Assembly: GCA_964291505.2 (NCBI GenBank) | Contig: OZ220199.1 | Coordinates: 1,488,001-1,552,000, forward strand | Length of the DNA stretch: 64,000 nucleotides | Direction: 5' to 3' | DNA from: Kistimonas sp964291505 | GTDB taxonomy: Bacteria; Pseudomonadota; Gammaproteobacteria; Pseudomonadales; Endozoicomonadaceae | In this document: in pieces, positions 63,737 to 64,000 of the stretch | Position numbering within the stretch: position 1 is the stretch's first letter | Layout: the number at the start of each line of letters is the position of its first letter | The notes under the pieces: model-generated | The model's database searches: none | What the model saw: only the letters and a program-made list of their open reading frames with translations | What the model was told of the DNA's origin: nothing | Position numbers and translations under genes: made by a program

Positions 63737-64000
63737 ATGTACACCGTTGGTCGCATGATGCGTTTTCTCAACCTGCAGCTGCTCAAGCTGAGCTGGCTGG
63801 CGTTGGTCATCGTATTGTTGTTGCACTTTTTCCTGTCCTGGGGATTGCTGGCGCTTGCAGGTGAGCATGCGCTGGTACAGCCGGATGTGTTTTTTTACTT
63901 CTACCTGGTAACGGCCAGTACGGTTGGGTATGGGGATTTTTCCCCGGTGACCTTAACGGGACGTGTACTGGCGAGTATTCTGCTGGTGCCTGGGGGCGTG
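63737..64000 (+). CDS. Potassium channel-family protein, N-terminal part
   Basis: The frame is open from ATG 63737 to the window end (88 codons). It reads two hydrophobic helices flanking a pore loop with the K+ selectivity filter TASTVGYGDFSP, then a second transmembrane helix beginning LTGRVLASILLVPGG. This is the two-TM ion-channel fold. The C-terminal part (possibly an RCK/TrkA-N domain) lies beyond the window. Confidence 0.9.
   Translation, partial: MYTVGRMMRFLNLQLLKLSWLALVIVLLLHFFLSWGLLALAGEHALVQPDVFFYFYLVTASTVGYGDFSPVTLTGRVLASILLVPGGV

Overview
The window looks like a chromosome segment of a host-associated marine gammaproteobacterium of the Endozoicomonas type. This is inferred from a mix of GC-richer housekeeping and catabolic genes (glmU, glmS, dsdA, cyuA/cyuP, fetA/fetB, a FadL-type porin) and AT-richer accessory genes coding for ankyrin-repeat, WD40, coiled-coil and giant orphan proteins typical of intracellular symbionts. 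No tRNA, rRNA or CRISPR array was seen.

Layout. 1-2.7 kb: an ankyrin gene split by a badly decayed IS66 copy. 2.9-5.8 kb: an ImmA/IrrE protease with a small membrane protein, a PadR regulator and a divergent fetA-fetB iron exporter. 6.2-9.0 kb: a UbiB/ABC1-like kinase fold and a ricin-lectin lipoprotein. 9.3-13.1 kb: an ankyrin gene cleanly interrupted by an intact IS66-family element with an 8-bp target duplication. 13.3-15.5 kb: an acidic-repeat protein and a coiled-coil protein carrying dynein-light-chain-like TQT motifs. 15.9-18.7 kb: a GntP-type permease and D-serine dehydratase. 18.8-29.3 kb: three tandem ankyrin proteins ending in SOCS-box-like domains (one a pseudogene), a 901-aa orphan, a META-domain lipoprotein and a frameshifted F-box-WD40 protein. 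29.7-33.9 kb: a TrmB-like regulator, glmU and glmS, with two matching operator-like repeats. 34-37.8 kb: two orphan accessory proteins around an IS5-family remnant. 37.9-44.2 kb: two D-cysteine desulfhydrase/cysteate lyase paralogues, LysR and HTH proteins, RidA, an NhaC-type transporter and a TauE/SafE exporter. 44.5-50.2 kb: a 1895-aa orphan giant. 50.3-55.3 kb: a cyuP-cyuA-ridA operon, a coiled-coil membrane protein and an HTH-PfkB fusion. 55.5-64 kb: a periplasmic protein, LysR, a FadL porin, a 1011-aa ankyrin protein, an SDR, a Cys-rich membrane protein and the start of a potassium channel.

Two themes link the genes. The first is a set of candidate host-directed proteins in 18.8-29.3 kb that resemble substrate adaptors of eukaryotic cullin-RING ubiquitin ligases: ankyrin plus SOCS box (Cullin-5 type) and F-box plus WD40 (Cullin-1/Skp1 type). 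Pseudogenes and a duplicated dsdA scrap show that this area is turning over. The second is catabolism of serine and sulfur amino acids through PLP or Fe-S lyases that release 2-aminoacrylate. It has two nearly identical RidA proteins to detoxify that intermediate and its own transporters. All functional statements come from reading the sequence and recalling family motifs; no database search was run.
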